NCBI GenBank assembly: GCA_030704615.1
Contig: CM060734.1
Coordinates: forward strand, 18,850,001-18,910,000
Length of the DNA stretch: 60,000 nt
Direction of reading: 5' to 3'
Source: Takakia lepidozioides
Taxonomy: Eukaryota > Streptophyta > Takakiopsida > Takakiales > Takakiaceae
Position 1 is the first letter of the stretch, and every line of letters begins with the position of its first letter. A program made the position numbers and the translations under genes. Under the pieces are notes generated by a model. The model did not search any database. It had not been told where the DNA came from and saw only the letters and a program-made list of their open reading frames with translations. Positions 34,298 through 44,090 of this stretch are shown here, in pieces.

Positions 34298-36728
34298 CTG
34301 GACCATATCAACACACATATGAACTCCCATTGGTTGGTGAAAGCTCTTGATAAAACTATCGAAATAACATTGGAGCGCAACCACACTACATTCATATCCA
34401 GTTGCTTTCCTTTCCTTTCCTTCCTTTCTTCGTTGGCGTGCTAGCGCCGCATCGCCTCCACTCCACCATGGCCAAGTCCAAACGTCAACGGACGAATGGG
34501 GGAAGACTCGCCTACAACCTCGCCCCAAACCTTGCACCATCTTATCACAATCCTCTTCTCGGCTTCTCATTCCTGCCCCAACCTCTCAACATACTTCACC
34601 CTTGCGCCAGTATACCACGAGGAGTGCTAAATCCTACACAGTCGTGCTTCGGAGACACCCTTTTCTACGAATATCCATCAACAAGTGCTCACCCTCACCA
34701 AAGAATTGGAGTCCCACAAAGTAACGACATGTACGATGGCTTAGGAGCTCAAGGACTATAAGGCAAAGGCTTTCTCTTGGGCTAACATCGTCAAAGGCAA
34801 ATTAGGAGGAGCCAACAAGAGTCCCCATACTTTGGAAGAAACAGTTTGCTTGAGGAGCAGCAAGGGGCTTTCAAAGCTTTGAACATCCGAGCACTTAGAG
34901 CCACTTGATCTATTTAAACTTGGAAGCTTGAGCTTTCGGGATGCGTTGTTTTGTGTGTTCAAACTGAGGTGAGGTATGTCATCGGTGGTTCAAAGAGTGC
35001 ATGAGTGGAGTGATGAAGGTGTTCACAGAGAAGTCAGCGAGATTCCACACGTTAAGAGCACCTCTGTCTGATTTACTATGCCGTTTTGGAGGCTCATTGT
35101 GGAGCTGAAATAGGTGGGCCAGGTAGCCTGTGCATGCATGGCCGATTATGCATGCTTAAAGCACTGAAAAAAAAAATTGTTTGTATTTATCGTGCTTCAT
35201 CGGGGTGGAATGCACCTTGTTGGGCGGTTACCCCCCGGGACCCTGGGCCCATTCCTGCAGAACCTGACCTGGAACCCGAACCTGCCAATGGGGATCGGCA
35301 CAGAACCGAAGCGGCGGTCCCCCGGACCCGGGGCCCATACCTACAAAACCTGACCTGGAACCCGAACCTGCCAATGGGGATCGGCACAGAACCGAACCGG
35401 CGGTTCCTGCTGGGTGTGAGAACTAGAGAACCCCGCATGGGGATAAAAACAGGTTCAGGTTCTTGAACCCTTGGTGGGCCCTTGCCATAACATGGCATAA
35501 CCTGGAGAGGTGGTTCTAGAACCCTTGGTGGGCCCTTGGCATAACATGGTAACCCTTGGGAGTGGCCCATGGCAAAACTTCTTTAATGCTCTCAAGCTCC
35601 ATGAGATCCTGGGTTCAATGCTTGAAGGCCATGGCATTCTATGTTCAATGCTTCAACGCCATGAGATCTTGGGTTCAATCTCCAGCTCCATGATATCCTG
35701 GCTAAGTTCATTAATGAAAATATTAGAAGATGCCAATACTTGCCAGATAGCTGAATAGTAATTTCAACCCATAAAATGTTACCCATTTTCTTCTCCCAGT
35801 TTATTTAGAGTATTTTTTTTTTTTCGTGTTAGTGAAAATTAATAAAATCGTTGGATTTTAGTTCAAATATGTGAATACATTGCTATTTAATCTCCCGGAC
35901 TGATAAAATATTTTAAATCTAATTAAATTAATATATATATATATATAATTTAATTTAAAAAAAAAACCGGAACCGTGGTTTTTATCAGCAACTAACCGGT
36001 AACCAGAACCGCCCCCATGTTTAAAAGTTGGATCCGGAACCGGACCGGAACCGGCTCAATAAAAAAAAGCCGGGTAAAAGCAACCCAGGCGGCCTCGTGG
36101 CAAGGGGCTCACACCTGTGAAGCACCAAAAGGTGCCTTGCCAGGCTGGTGAGTAGCATTACGGAGTGTAAGCCACTCGTGCAAATACAAAGGATTTTTTT
36201 TGGAAATTCTTTACGAAATGCAGAATGCACCGGCCATTAGATTTTTTTTAATTTTTTGGCATTTCTTTACTCAAAGTAATGCGGGCATTCCAAGATGTTC
36301 GGGCCTTCCCCTCGGGCTACCGCCCTCAGCGTCAGGCCCTTAAATCAAGGAATGCCCTCCACTCAGGACATTACCTATACATAATCCGCACCATATATAT
36401 ACTATATAATAATAATAATATACATACTATATAGTTTGATCATCAACATGAAGCGAGACGTTTGTTGGCCCTGCCTTCTCAAGGCAGGACTACGCAAAGG
36501 GTTTCAGCGTTTCAGCTTGTTTGACACCGATACTTTCGATTACGCTTCCAATTCAATCGAGACAGTTGCCACCAGAATATTCTGTCCATATTTCTAATGA
36601 ATGACATTCGTTGGTCAAGAAGAAGATGGTTGATTGGTTGATTCACAAAATTTGCGCAGTCAGCATGCAAAGTGGAAGAGGAGTCAGCACAAATCTGATG
36701 CATGTGCCAACAAGTGGCATCGAGTCCT
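34298..36728. other. Intergenic stretch with short tandem duplications
   Basis: No gene is supported. An ~89-bp unit (CCTGACCTGGAACCCGAACC...) occurs twice at ~35232-35402. A GAACCCTTGGTGGGCCCTTG unit occurs twice at ~35464-35540, followed by repeated GAGATCxTGGGTTCAATxC. 35810-35960 is AT-rich, with (AT)n at 35930-35948. (TAA)n and TATATA runs lie near 36394-36434. The open frame 34402-34761 has no recognisable motif. Confidence 0.45.
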
Positions 36729-37054
36729 TGTCAAGTTATTTTACCACTAGTGTGAAACTAGCTAGGAAATAGCTAGCTTTTACATATTGACATTTGGGAT
36801 TGGCCCAAGTGTCAATCCAGGGGTCAAGGCAGATTTAGGCCCTGGAGTGGTTATCTTCACGGCAAGCGCGGGAGGCTCATCTTTCTCGAGTTGAGCCTCA
36901 CCGCGCCTAGCTATGGCGCCGTAGTGTGGATTCCCCATGGCGTGGGGTGCACTTGGCTTGACTTGTATTTGAGTGATGAGGTTATATATGCATGAGTTTA
37001 TGCTTCAGCTTTGTGAGCTCGCATGAGCTTGTGCTTGTATCTTCTTCTTTATCA
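36729..37054 (+). repeat. E2 repeat A1
   Basis: 326 bp, TGTCAAGTTATTTTACC to TTTATCA, repeated at 45993-46319. Three consecutive inverted repeats match E1 in position but not in sequence: 36758-36776 (CTAGCTA/TAGCTAG), 36786-36816 (ATTGACATTTGGG/CCCAAGTGTCAAT) and 36817-36845 (CCAGGG/CCCTGG). Confidence 0.85.
36851..36890 (+). promoter_or_regulatory. Predicted E2 promoter box and RNA 5' end
   Basis: TTATCTTCA (36851-36859), as in E1, then CTCATCTTTCTCGAG (36876-36890), the exact 15-base complement of the primer site. The RNA is predicted to begin near 36876 if priming is Tf1-like. Confidence 0.45.
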
Positions 37055-37096
37055 CTCGAGAAAGATGAGCTCGTATCTATGAGTGCTAGATACGAG
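37055..37096 (+). promoter_or_regulatory. E2 self-complementary primer-binding site and hairpin
   Basis: CTCGAGAAAGATGAG (37055-37069) pairs with 36876-36890 over all 15 bases. A perfect stem-loop follows: CTCGTATCT (37070-37078), 9-nt loop, AGATACGAG (37088-37096). The A/G difference from E1 in the primer site is matched by a T/C change in the LTR. Confidence 0.75.
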
Positions 37097-38569
37097 TTAG
37101 TTGTAGCACTTGTGGTTTTTGCTTGAGAATGAGAGAAACCAAGTTGTTATGCAAGGAGCACCGTGGAGCTCTTGGTTGTTAGAAGCGGAGGCGATGTGGG
37201 TTACGAGGTGGTAAACCTTGGCATTCGATCTTCAGCTTCAGAGATGAAAGCACCATACTGTAGGTAATTCCAGAGCACCTTGATGGTTTCAGATTGTGTA
37301 CATGCATGAGCAAGCACGATTGGGAAGAGGACCAGTCAAGAGCAGGTTATAGTGGCTTTGGTGGCAAAGCTGAGAACTGGACTTGGGAATGCGAGCTTCA
37401 TTGTGTGAAGGATTGCAAGACCAAGCGAAAGGGCTGATTTGGCTTGGGGCAAATCAGTGCACTTTGTGGAGTATGGTGAGATTGGGTTTCAATCTCGAGC
37501 TTCAGCATTGAGAGGGGCTCTTGTCATGGCGAGAGCAGGGCTGGAACAGGAGCTAAGAGGTGCGGCAAGGCCATGGAATGTGCACCTAGGGTTTCAGAGC
37601 TTGGAAGAAGAGCTCTTGCACCACAAGAGAAGTGTCTTGTGGCTGGAAATGTAAGCCTTAGGGTTTCAGGAGCTTGGCAAAGGCTATGGAGTGCTTAGTC
37701 TTGTCTTAGAGAGCATCAAGGAGCCAAGGAGCCAAGATAGGGGCTGATATCTCTTGTGTGAAGAGGTTGCATGTGTGGAGCATGTATTCAGCTCATTGAA
37801 GCTTCCATCTTCAAGCTTGGAGGCAAGCAAGGAAGAGGGAAGGGCTGACTTCCCTTATGTGAGGGCAATGCATGTGTGGAGCATGCTATCAGCCTGGTGA
37901 AGGCTTGCACTTTCAGGTGTGGGAGTGCAAGAAAGGAAGGAAGGGGCTGGTTTCCCTGTAGGGCATGTGGAGCATGCTTTCAGCTGCTGAAGCTTGTATT
38001 TTCAGTTTGTGGGTGCAAGAAATGAAGCAAAGGAGCTGATTCTTTTATGGTGAGAGTGGGGCATTGTGGAGCATGCCTTCAGCCCATTGAGGCTCTTGTT
38101 TTCAAGCTTTAGAGAGCTAGAACGGAAGGTCTAGGGCTGGTTTCCACTTGGAGTGAAAGAAAAGCACTTGTAGGGCCTATGTGAGTTGGGGTTTCAACTT
38201 CAAGCTTGAAGGAGCGCAACTCTTGAAGCAGCAGGTGTAGGGGCTGGAAGAGGCTCTAAGACAGATGCTATGGCCAAGGAGAGTGCTTGAATGAGTGCTC
38301 ACAAGGGCTGGGAACCAGCAGGGCTTGGTTGTTTGCCATTGAGTTTAGTGGCGTGTTTGGGGAGGCTAAGTGAGAAAGAAGGCTTGGTTTTGTGGCAACC
38401 ACCTCATGGCTTAGGGGCTACTATGGTGGTGTGTGGGAGCCGAAAGAGCAAGGATACCTTGCTGATTTCCTCACAGCCACCATAGCTCGGTGGAAAGAAG
38501 CCTAGAGTCCAAGAGACACAAACCCTAGCTTGGCGTGGCTAAACCCTTGGAGAAATGGCTAAACTGCCA

Positions 38570-39620
38570 GAGCGGCCATGTGTGGGGCTGTGGCTGTGGC
38601 AAGCTGTGACGGGCTGTGACGGGCAACGGGCTGTGACGGCTGTGGCAAGCTGTTTGTGATGGGCTGTGACAGGCTGTGCCCTGTGCCCTGTGGGGCTGTG
38701 ACGGGCTGTGTCAGGCTGTGACAGGCTGTGCCCAGTGGCCTTTTGGGCTGTGACGGCTGTGCGGGGCTGTGACAGGCTGTGCCCTGAGGCCTGTGGGGCT
38801 GTGACGGGCTGTGACAGGCTGTGTGGCCTTTGGGGCTGTGATGGGCTGTGAGGGGGCTGTGACAGGCCGTGCCTGAGGCTGTGAGGGCTGTGATGGGCTG
38901 TGACAGGCTGTGCGCCCTGTGGGCTGTGACGGAGGCTGTGTGCCTGAGGGGGGCTGTGACGGGCTGTGAGGGGCTGTGCTGTGGCCTGTGACCTGTGAGG
39001 GGCTGTGGAGGAGGCTGTGACCTGTGCTGTGACAGGCCGTGCCCATGGCCTTTGGGGCTGTTGTGAGGGGCTGTGAACTGCCTGTTTGGGGCTGTGACCT
39101 GAGGCCTTTGAGGCCTGTGAAGGTGGGGGCTGTGACGGGCTGTGAGGGCTGTTGTTTGGGGCTGTGACGGGCTGTGAGGGCTGTGACAGGTGGCCTCTGT
39201 GACGGCTGTGACAGGCAGAAATGCCCATGGCCTTTGGGGCTGTGAGGGCTGTGAGGGGCTGTGAGTGAGGCCCTGTGACGGGCCTGTGTGGGGTGTGTGA
39301 GGGCTGTGACTGAGGCCTTTGGGGCTGTGACGGGCTGTGACTGTGACAGGCCGTGCCTGAAAAGGCTGTGACGGGCTGTGAGGGCTGTGACTGTGGCCTT
39401 TGGGGCTGTGACGGGCTGTGGTGTGTGAGGCCTTTGTGAGGGGCTGTGAGGGCTGTGACAAGGCCTTTGAGGCTGTGACGGCTGTGAGGGGCTGTGACAG
39501 GCTGTGCCCAGTGGCCTGTGGTGTGACGGCTGTGACCAGTGAGCTGTGTGGGCCTGTGCTGGTCTGTGGTGGCCCGTGTTGACCTGTGGATGGCCTGTGC
39601 TGACTCGTGGAGGCACTGGT
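38570..39620 (+). repeat. Degenerate GGGCTGTGA(C/G) minisatellite
   Basis: About 1 kb of nearly continuous variants of GGGCTGTGACGGGCTGTGA with interspersed GGCCTTTGGGGCTGTGA. It lies inside the E2 leader and has no counterpart in the E1 leader, so it expanded in this lineage. Confidence 0.85.
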
Positions 39621-39669
39621 GGACTAAGGACTGGCATGTGGTCTGGAAGGCCGAATTTTGAAGCTCGTG

Positions 39670-39840
39670 GAGGGCGGTTTGAGGAGTATCTTCATGATAT
39701 TCCCATGGTCACGGCGGTTTGAGGAGTATCTTCATGATATTCCCATGGTCATGCAAGTTCAGGTGTAGGCTATGTTAGGAACTTAGTAATATTCCCCATG
39801 CAAGTTCAGGTGTAGGCTATGTTAGGAACTTAGTATTCCA
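39670..39840 (+). repeat. Two short tandem duplications before E2 gag
   Basis: A unit of about 51 bp containing CGGTTTGAGGAGTATCTTC occurs twice in a row, followed by a unit of about 50 bp containing CAAGTTCAGGTGTAGGCTAT, also twice. Copies are almost identical, so they are recent. Confidence 0.7.
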
Positions 39841-39912
39841 AACCATAAGCCGCAACAGGTTCTCTACCCGGTTACCTTGTGGAGAGGGGGTTAGGGACAT
39901 GTTCATGACCGG

Positions 39913-41826
39913 TTGAGTGTCAACACGGAGGTGCCACTAGTTGCTGGGGACAGTGCCGGTTCGAGCACTAGCGATACTAGTGGGTACACGAGACGAGGTG
40001 TGCGGTTTAGGCCACCTTCACCTCCTGTGTCTTCCACGGAAGGTTCTGATTCGGATTGTGAATCAGGAGGGCTCATACAGGCGGTGCAAGTTGTTTCTTT
40101 GCCATTATTGTGGGACACAATGGAGGAGATGTATGGAACTACCAAGGGGCCACGAAGGTACTCTGGGGCGGTGGGCACCATTGAGTTGGATGATTTTATC
40201 CAAGAGTTTGATAGTTGGTGTGATTTGCAGCAAATGCGCAATCCACAACTATTTACGCCGTTCATGGCATGGAAAGGGCTGTTTCAGCACCTTGAGGGGC
40301 CGCCTATGGATGATTACCATGAGTTCAGGCGGGGGCATGAGGTTGAGATCGAGGAGTGGAGGATGTACTGGTCACCCGACTATGTCTCCATCACTAGGGG
40401 CACTAGAGCCACGAGGGCAGTGGCTACACCTGCCGCTGCACCGGCAGCTTCAGCAAGCAGCAGTGGGACTGGTGGTACAGTAGCTACGACGTCCACCCAA
40501 GCCACTACCGCACCAGCACTAGCACCCGTGCCTGCCTTCAACCCTGTTGTGGAGTTCTTCGAAGAGTTGAGAGGGAACTACCAAGGGGTGAGGACAGAGA
40601 AGTTGCGGAGCTTGCAAGAGTTCCAACGGAAGCCGACCGAGAGCTTGAGGGAGGCTTTCACTCGCATGAGGCGCTTGATAAATGTAACCCAAGGGGTTAC
40701 GGAAGCTCAGGCAGTCCAATTCTGGTATGGGATATTGGACAAGGAGCTGAGGAGAAGGGTGCGGGATGCAACTCTCCTACAAGCGGCCCAACCCACCTTA
40801 GCAAATGTGTTTTTGCTGGCAGAGCGGATAGAGCTCAACATGGTGGAGGAACGAGTGGTCATGGTGGGATTTGCTAAGGAGACACCACGGGGTAGTGGTG
40901 CTCCTAGCCAACCACTACCTCAACGTGCTCAAGGCAACAAGGGGGCTCAGGTGAAGCTCAGGGAAGGGCAGAGAGGACCTCAAATGCAGGGGTCTCTCCC
41001 TTCATTTGCTGGCCAACAACGGGCGGATGTGGTGTGCTGGACATGTGGAGGACCCCATGTCAAGAAGGATTGCCCAGAGGGAGGCAAAGGGTCGGCACAT
41101 GCACAGCCTGCACAGTTGCAGTGTGGGCATTGTGGCAAGCACGGGCATGGAGAGGCCCAGTGTTATAGTTTGCATCCTGAGTTGCGCCCAGGCCAGTTCC
41201 AAGGGAACAATGGTGGCCGGGGGCGAGGTGGAGCAGCCCAGAGAGGACGAGGTGGCCAGCCACGAGGTGCAGGCCAAGGGCAAGCTCAACGTGGCCAAGG
41301 ACGCGGAGGTCAGGGTGTTGACCAAGGCATGGCCAACCGGCTTCAGCAGCTAGAGCAGAGGCTCGCTGCCATGGCTACAGCTCAGGTGGTACCGGCTCTA
41401 AGGCCGGATGGTCCACCTCCTGCTCCTGAGGGAGGAGATATGGGAGGCATGGGATTCATGTGTGGAGCAGCACTACCACTAGTGCAGGTGGAGTCTGCTG
41501 CAGCCGTGACTCGAGGAGCAGCACGAGTTCCTGAGCCACGAGGTGCAGAGGTGGAGTTGGATCCACAGCGTGGGGAGGCAAGCCGTCAGGCTAGGCTTCC
41601 TCAGTCATTCACATTGGCGGAGACAGTGTCGACGCCATCCATGGCACCTAGTTCTCGCCCGACTATTACCGAGGCGGAGGTTACTATGCCATTGGGGAGA
41701 GCTACACGGGCAGCACCACTACCTAGTGTTGCCAAGGCTACGGCAGCTAGTGTGCTGTTAGGAGCGGCCACATCTGTGTGCCAGGCTCCATTGTTCTCGG
41801 CTACCATGATTGCGACGCCGGGATAA
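39913..41826 (+). CDS. gag: E2 Gag polyprotein
   Basis: 638 codons open. The frame begins TTG AGT GTC with no ATG; the first in-frame ATG (~40121, MEEMYG) lies after conserved TRRGVRFRPPSPP, so the true start is a non-AUG codon or is supplied by splicing (GAG/TGTC precedes it). Capsid-like core: FTPFMAWKGLFQHLEG, RGNYQGVRTEKLRSLQ, SLREAFTRMRRLI and FWYGILDKELRRRV. Two zinc knuckles follow: CWTCGGPHVKKDC and CGHCGKHGHGEAQC (the second with CX2CX4HX4C). Gly/Gln/Arg-rich sequence and a ~150-residue tail complete it. The frame ends at TAA 41824-41826 because CCGGGATAAG has one base fewer than E1 (CCGGGGGTAAG), which separates Gag from protease. Confidence 0.85.
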   Translation: MSVNTEVPLVAGDSAGSSTSDTSGYTRRGVRFRPPSPPVSSTEGSDSDCESGGLIQAVQVVSLPLLWDTMEEMYGTTKGPRRYSGAVGTIELDDFIQEFDSWCDLQQMRNPQLFTPFMAWKGLFQHLEGPPMDDYHEFRRGHEVEIEEWRMYWSPDYVSITRGTRATRAVATPAAAPAASASSSGTGGTVATTSTQATTAPALAPVPAFNPVVEFFEELRGNYQGVRTEKLRSLQEFQRKPTESLREAFTRMRRLINVTQGVTEAQAVQFWYGILDKELRRRVRDATLLQAAQPTLANVFLLAERIELNMVEERVVMVGFAKETPRGSGAPSQPLPQRAQGNKGAQVKLREGQRGPQMQGSLPSFAGQQRADVVCWTCGGPHVKKDCPEGGKGSAHAQPAQLQCGHCGKHGHGEAQCYSLHPELRPGQFQGNNGGRGRGGAAQRGRGGQPRGAGQGQAQRGQGRGGQGVDQGMANRLQQLEQRLAAMATAQVVPALRPDGPPPAPEGGDMGGMGFMCGAALPLVQVESAAAVTRGAARVPEPRGAEVELDPQRGEASRQARLPQSFTLAETVSTPSMAPSSRPTITEAEVTMPLGRATRAAPLPSVAKATAASVLLGAATSVCQAPLFSATMIATPG

Positions 41827-44084
41827 GACCAGCTGAGGTGTTCAGGCTGGCAGCTACACTCTGTGAGAGTGGGGAGGTTACTTCATCTTCTGCGGAGATA
41901 GTGGGAGGTGTAGTGCCGGAGGGATCCTCGGATTTGAGGGTCAAGACTGCCACGGCGGCGCCATGGCAAGCTGCAGCTGCCAGGTTGATGGAGCTGCCAG
42001 CTAGGCCAGCCATTGAGCGCGCCATGGTGACACCTGGAGTTGTCATGTTAGACAACCAGGATGGCATTTTCTGTTTGAGTGGACCGGCAGGCAAGAGGTA
42101 CCGGCCACTGCGAGTCTTGTTGGACTCGGGAGCTCAGCCACTGATGCTGGGCAGAGCTGCTATTGCAGGCTTGGGCCTCACGGAGGCGGATATGGAGCCT
42201 TGTCCTTTCCAGATACAGACGTCTCTGGGAGGATCGGAGCAGGCTCGGGGCATGACACGGCATGAGTTGGCTATCAGACTACGGCTGGATCATCCTACAG
42301 ATGGCTCAGTGATGCGAGCCAAGGCCATTGTGACAGACGCAGTCTCATACGATGTCCTGGTTGGTGGGGCAGTGTTGTACCCCATGGGCTTCACCCTGGA
42401 TTTTTGGGAGGAGTCAGCTTCCTATAGGCCTGCATGGCAGTCAGGGGAGGGCCGGCGTGTGCAGCTCCCTGTGACGTTCATAGGAGGAGTTGCGGTTGCC
42501 CAGCGAGGCAAGATGCCGACACTAGCAGCATTCACAGCGGCAGTGAGTTGGCCTAGAGAGTTGCTTGAGGGCAATGCTCATTCAGAGGATGTACCACCTC
42601 CGGGAGAGCAGGATGACATGTATGGTATGGCGGAGTTGCCTACCATGGTTGCTCATACTCCATTGTGGGGCACGAGCAAGGATTTGCAGCGGGATGCTGA
42701 TCGACGGGTGCAACAAGCCTGGGTGGAGGCTTTTGTACCGTCAAGAGAGGAGGAGAGTGTGGGGATTGCACCAGGACCACCTCAATTGTCTCCATTGGAC
42801 ACCACACCTATTGTGTGGCAGTCTCCGGATGAAGGCATTTGTCTTCTGGACTTGTTTGGCGGGATCAGCACCGGATTGGCTGCTTTGTTACAGGCAGGTG
42901 TACGAGTTCGGCGTTACCTGTATGTGGAGAGGGATGAGACTGCACGACGCGTTTCACTTCGCCATGTTGCTCAGTTGGTGCAGCGGTACCCTGAGTTGTT
43001 GTCGGTGTCTGCAATTCGTGGATATCAGCAGGCCTTGCCAGCAGACATTTCGTTGCTGGGGGCGCAGGATTTGGAGCGGGTTGGCTCCATTGATCTGGTA
43101 GTGGCAGGTTGGCCCTGCCAAGGGCATTCATCAGCCGGGCATGGCAATGGATTGCGAGACTCGAGGTCGGGTCTGTTTTGGGAGATGGTGCGGGTTTTGC
43201 GCCACTTGCAGCTTCATCAAGCTGTATCTCCAGCATACATCTTGGAGAATGTGCCACTGATGGGCGATTCTCGGGCCAGGGTGATGGCCAGTGTGCATCA
43301 AGTCCGGTCGTGGCTTGGGTCAGCAGTGTTGCTAGATGCAGCTACAGTGGGGTCACGGGCTCATCGTCCACGGCTATGGTGGACTAACATGATGCCACCC
43401 GCACTGCTCAAGCGTGCATTTGATGGGGTGCAGCGGCCAGCACATCTCACAGTGGATAACATTCTGGACACAGGGAGGCAGTCTCAACGTGTGAGACACG
43501 ATGACCGTTCGCCTTTGGCAGTGGTCAACAAGGTGGGTCAACCACGAGCAGCATTACCTACACTGCTCAGCTTCCCAGGATCGCATGCTTTCCGGGATAG
43601 TGGACCTGGCCTCCTGTGGGATGCTCAGTTGCAGCAGTTAGTGGAGCCTAATGCTGACGAGCGTGAGCGGGCAATGGGTTTTACCACTGGTACCACGGCG
43701 GTGTCGTCTCTTTCTGAGGCATCACGTCGTCAAGTGTTGGGGCAAGCAATGGATCTCAATTGCTTGACCTGGATTATCAGCTTGGCTCTAGCTGAGCAAC
43801 GCAGAGTGCGGAATACACTTCCCTCAATGGTCTCTCTGCCTACCGAGACGGTACAGGCAGTGAGTGGGGGCGAGCATATGAGGACCACGGGGTGCATGCA
43901 TCCATGGCACACGTGGGAGGTGCTCGAGGTTCAGAGGGAGTTGGCAGCCAAGGCGGCTGTGATGGATGAGGTTGGGGATTCTTCTCGAGTTGAGGAGGTC
44001 CTCAAGGATGAGATGATGGGGCAGGATGATGCCTTGTCATTGACTGAGCAGGTAGGGAGTACTGCTCAAGAGGTTGCAGCATAG
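41778..44084 (+). CDS. E2 protease and C5 cytosine DNA methyltransferase
   Basis: 768 codons overlapping gag by 49 bases in the -1 frame. The aspartic protease motif LLDSGAQPLMLG is near residue 115. A complete C5 methyltransferase covers residues ~350-690: motif I ICLLDLFGGISTG, motif II YVERDETAR, motif IV GWPCQGHSSAG with catalytic Cys, motif VI YILENVP, motif VIII HRPRLWWTN, motif IX RERAMGF and motif X QVLGQAMDLNCLTWII. All catalytic positions I can check are present, so it may be active on cytosine C5 using S-adenosylmethionine. Ty3/gypsy elements normally have RT directly after protease. The frame ends at TAG 44082-44084 and continues open beyond it. Confidence 0.9.
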   Translation: MPGSIVLGYHDCDAGIRPAEVFRLAATLCESGEVTSSSAEIVGGVVPEGSSDLRVKTATAAPWQAAAARLMELPARPAIERAMVTPGVVMLDNQDGIFCLSGPAGKRYRPLRVLLDSGAQPLMLGRAAIAGLGLTEADMEPCPFQIQTSLGGSEQARGMTRHELAIRLRLDHPTDGSVMRAKAIVTDAVSYDVLVGGAVLYPMGFTLDFWEESASYRPAWQSGEGRRVQLPVTFIGGVAVAQRGKMPTLAAFTAAVSWPRELLEGNAHSEDVPPPGEQDDMYGMAELPTMVAHTPLWGTSKDLQRDADRRVQQAWVEAFVPSREEESVGIAPGPPQLSPLDTTPIVWQSPDEGICLLDLFGGISTGLAALLQAGVRVRRYLYVERDETARRVSLRHVAQLVQRYPELLSVSAIRGYQQALPADISLLGAQDLERVGSIDLVVAGWPCQGHSSAGHGNGLRDSRSGLFWEMVRVLRHLQLHQAVSPAYILENVPLMGDSRARVMASVHQVRSWLGSAVLLDAATVGSRAHRPRLWWTNMMPPALLKRAFDGVQRPAHLTVDNILDTGRQSQRVRHDDRSPLAVVNKVGQPRAALPTLLSFPGSHAFRDSGPGLLWDAQLQQLVEPNADERERAMGFTTGTTAVSSLSEASRRQVLGQAMDLNCLTWIISLALAEQRRVRNTLPSMVSLPTETVQAVSGGEHMRTTGCMHPWHTWEVLEVQRELAAKAAVMDEVGDSSRVEEVLKDEMMGQDDALSLTEQVGSTAQEVAA

Positions 44085-44090
44085 CAACCA
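44082..44090 (+). promoter_or_regulatory. Conserved UAG readthrough signal (E2)
   Basis: TAG CAA CCA between the methyltransferase and RT, with the same frame open on both sides. CAA CCA fits CARYYA. Identical in E1 at 14212-14220. Confidence 0.7.

Larger units (their letters stand above)
37097..39912 (+). other. E2 leader with GGCTGTGA minisatellite
   Basis: Non-coding apart from short frames. The first half is rich in short recurring phrases (GAGCATG, TTCAGC, GGGCTGATT/GGTTTCC). The second half is a ~1-kb minisatellite (annotated separately), then two short tandem duplications at ~39670-39840. Long open frames on the opposite strand here are artefacts of the repeat. Confidence 0.6.

Noticed and set aside
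34402-34761. 119-codon plus-strand open frame
   Set aside because: Overlaps the region upstream of the HSP60 pseudogene, shows no motif and no supporting context.
35086-35466. 126-codon open frame with PTDLEPEPANG-type repeats
   Set aside because: Created by an ~89-bp tandem duplication; also open on the other strand; no family resemblance.
36080-36190. Possible second SINE head (GGCCTCGTGGCAAGGGGC)
   Set aside because: A-box-like only; no convincing B box at the right distance.
38539-39637. Three long overlapping minus-strand frames (229-308 codons) rich in Ser, Gln, Pro, His
   Set aside because: They are translations of the GGGCTGTGA minisatellite in several frames at once; open in all frames because the repeat lacks stops, with no other coding sign.
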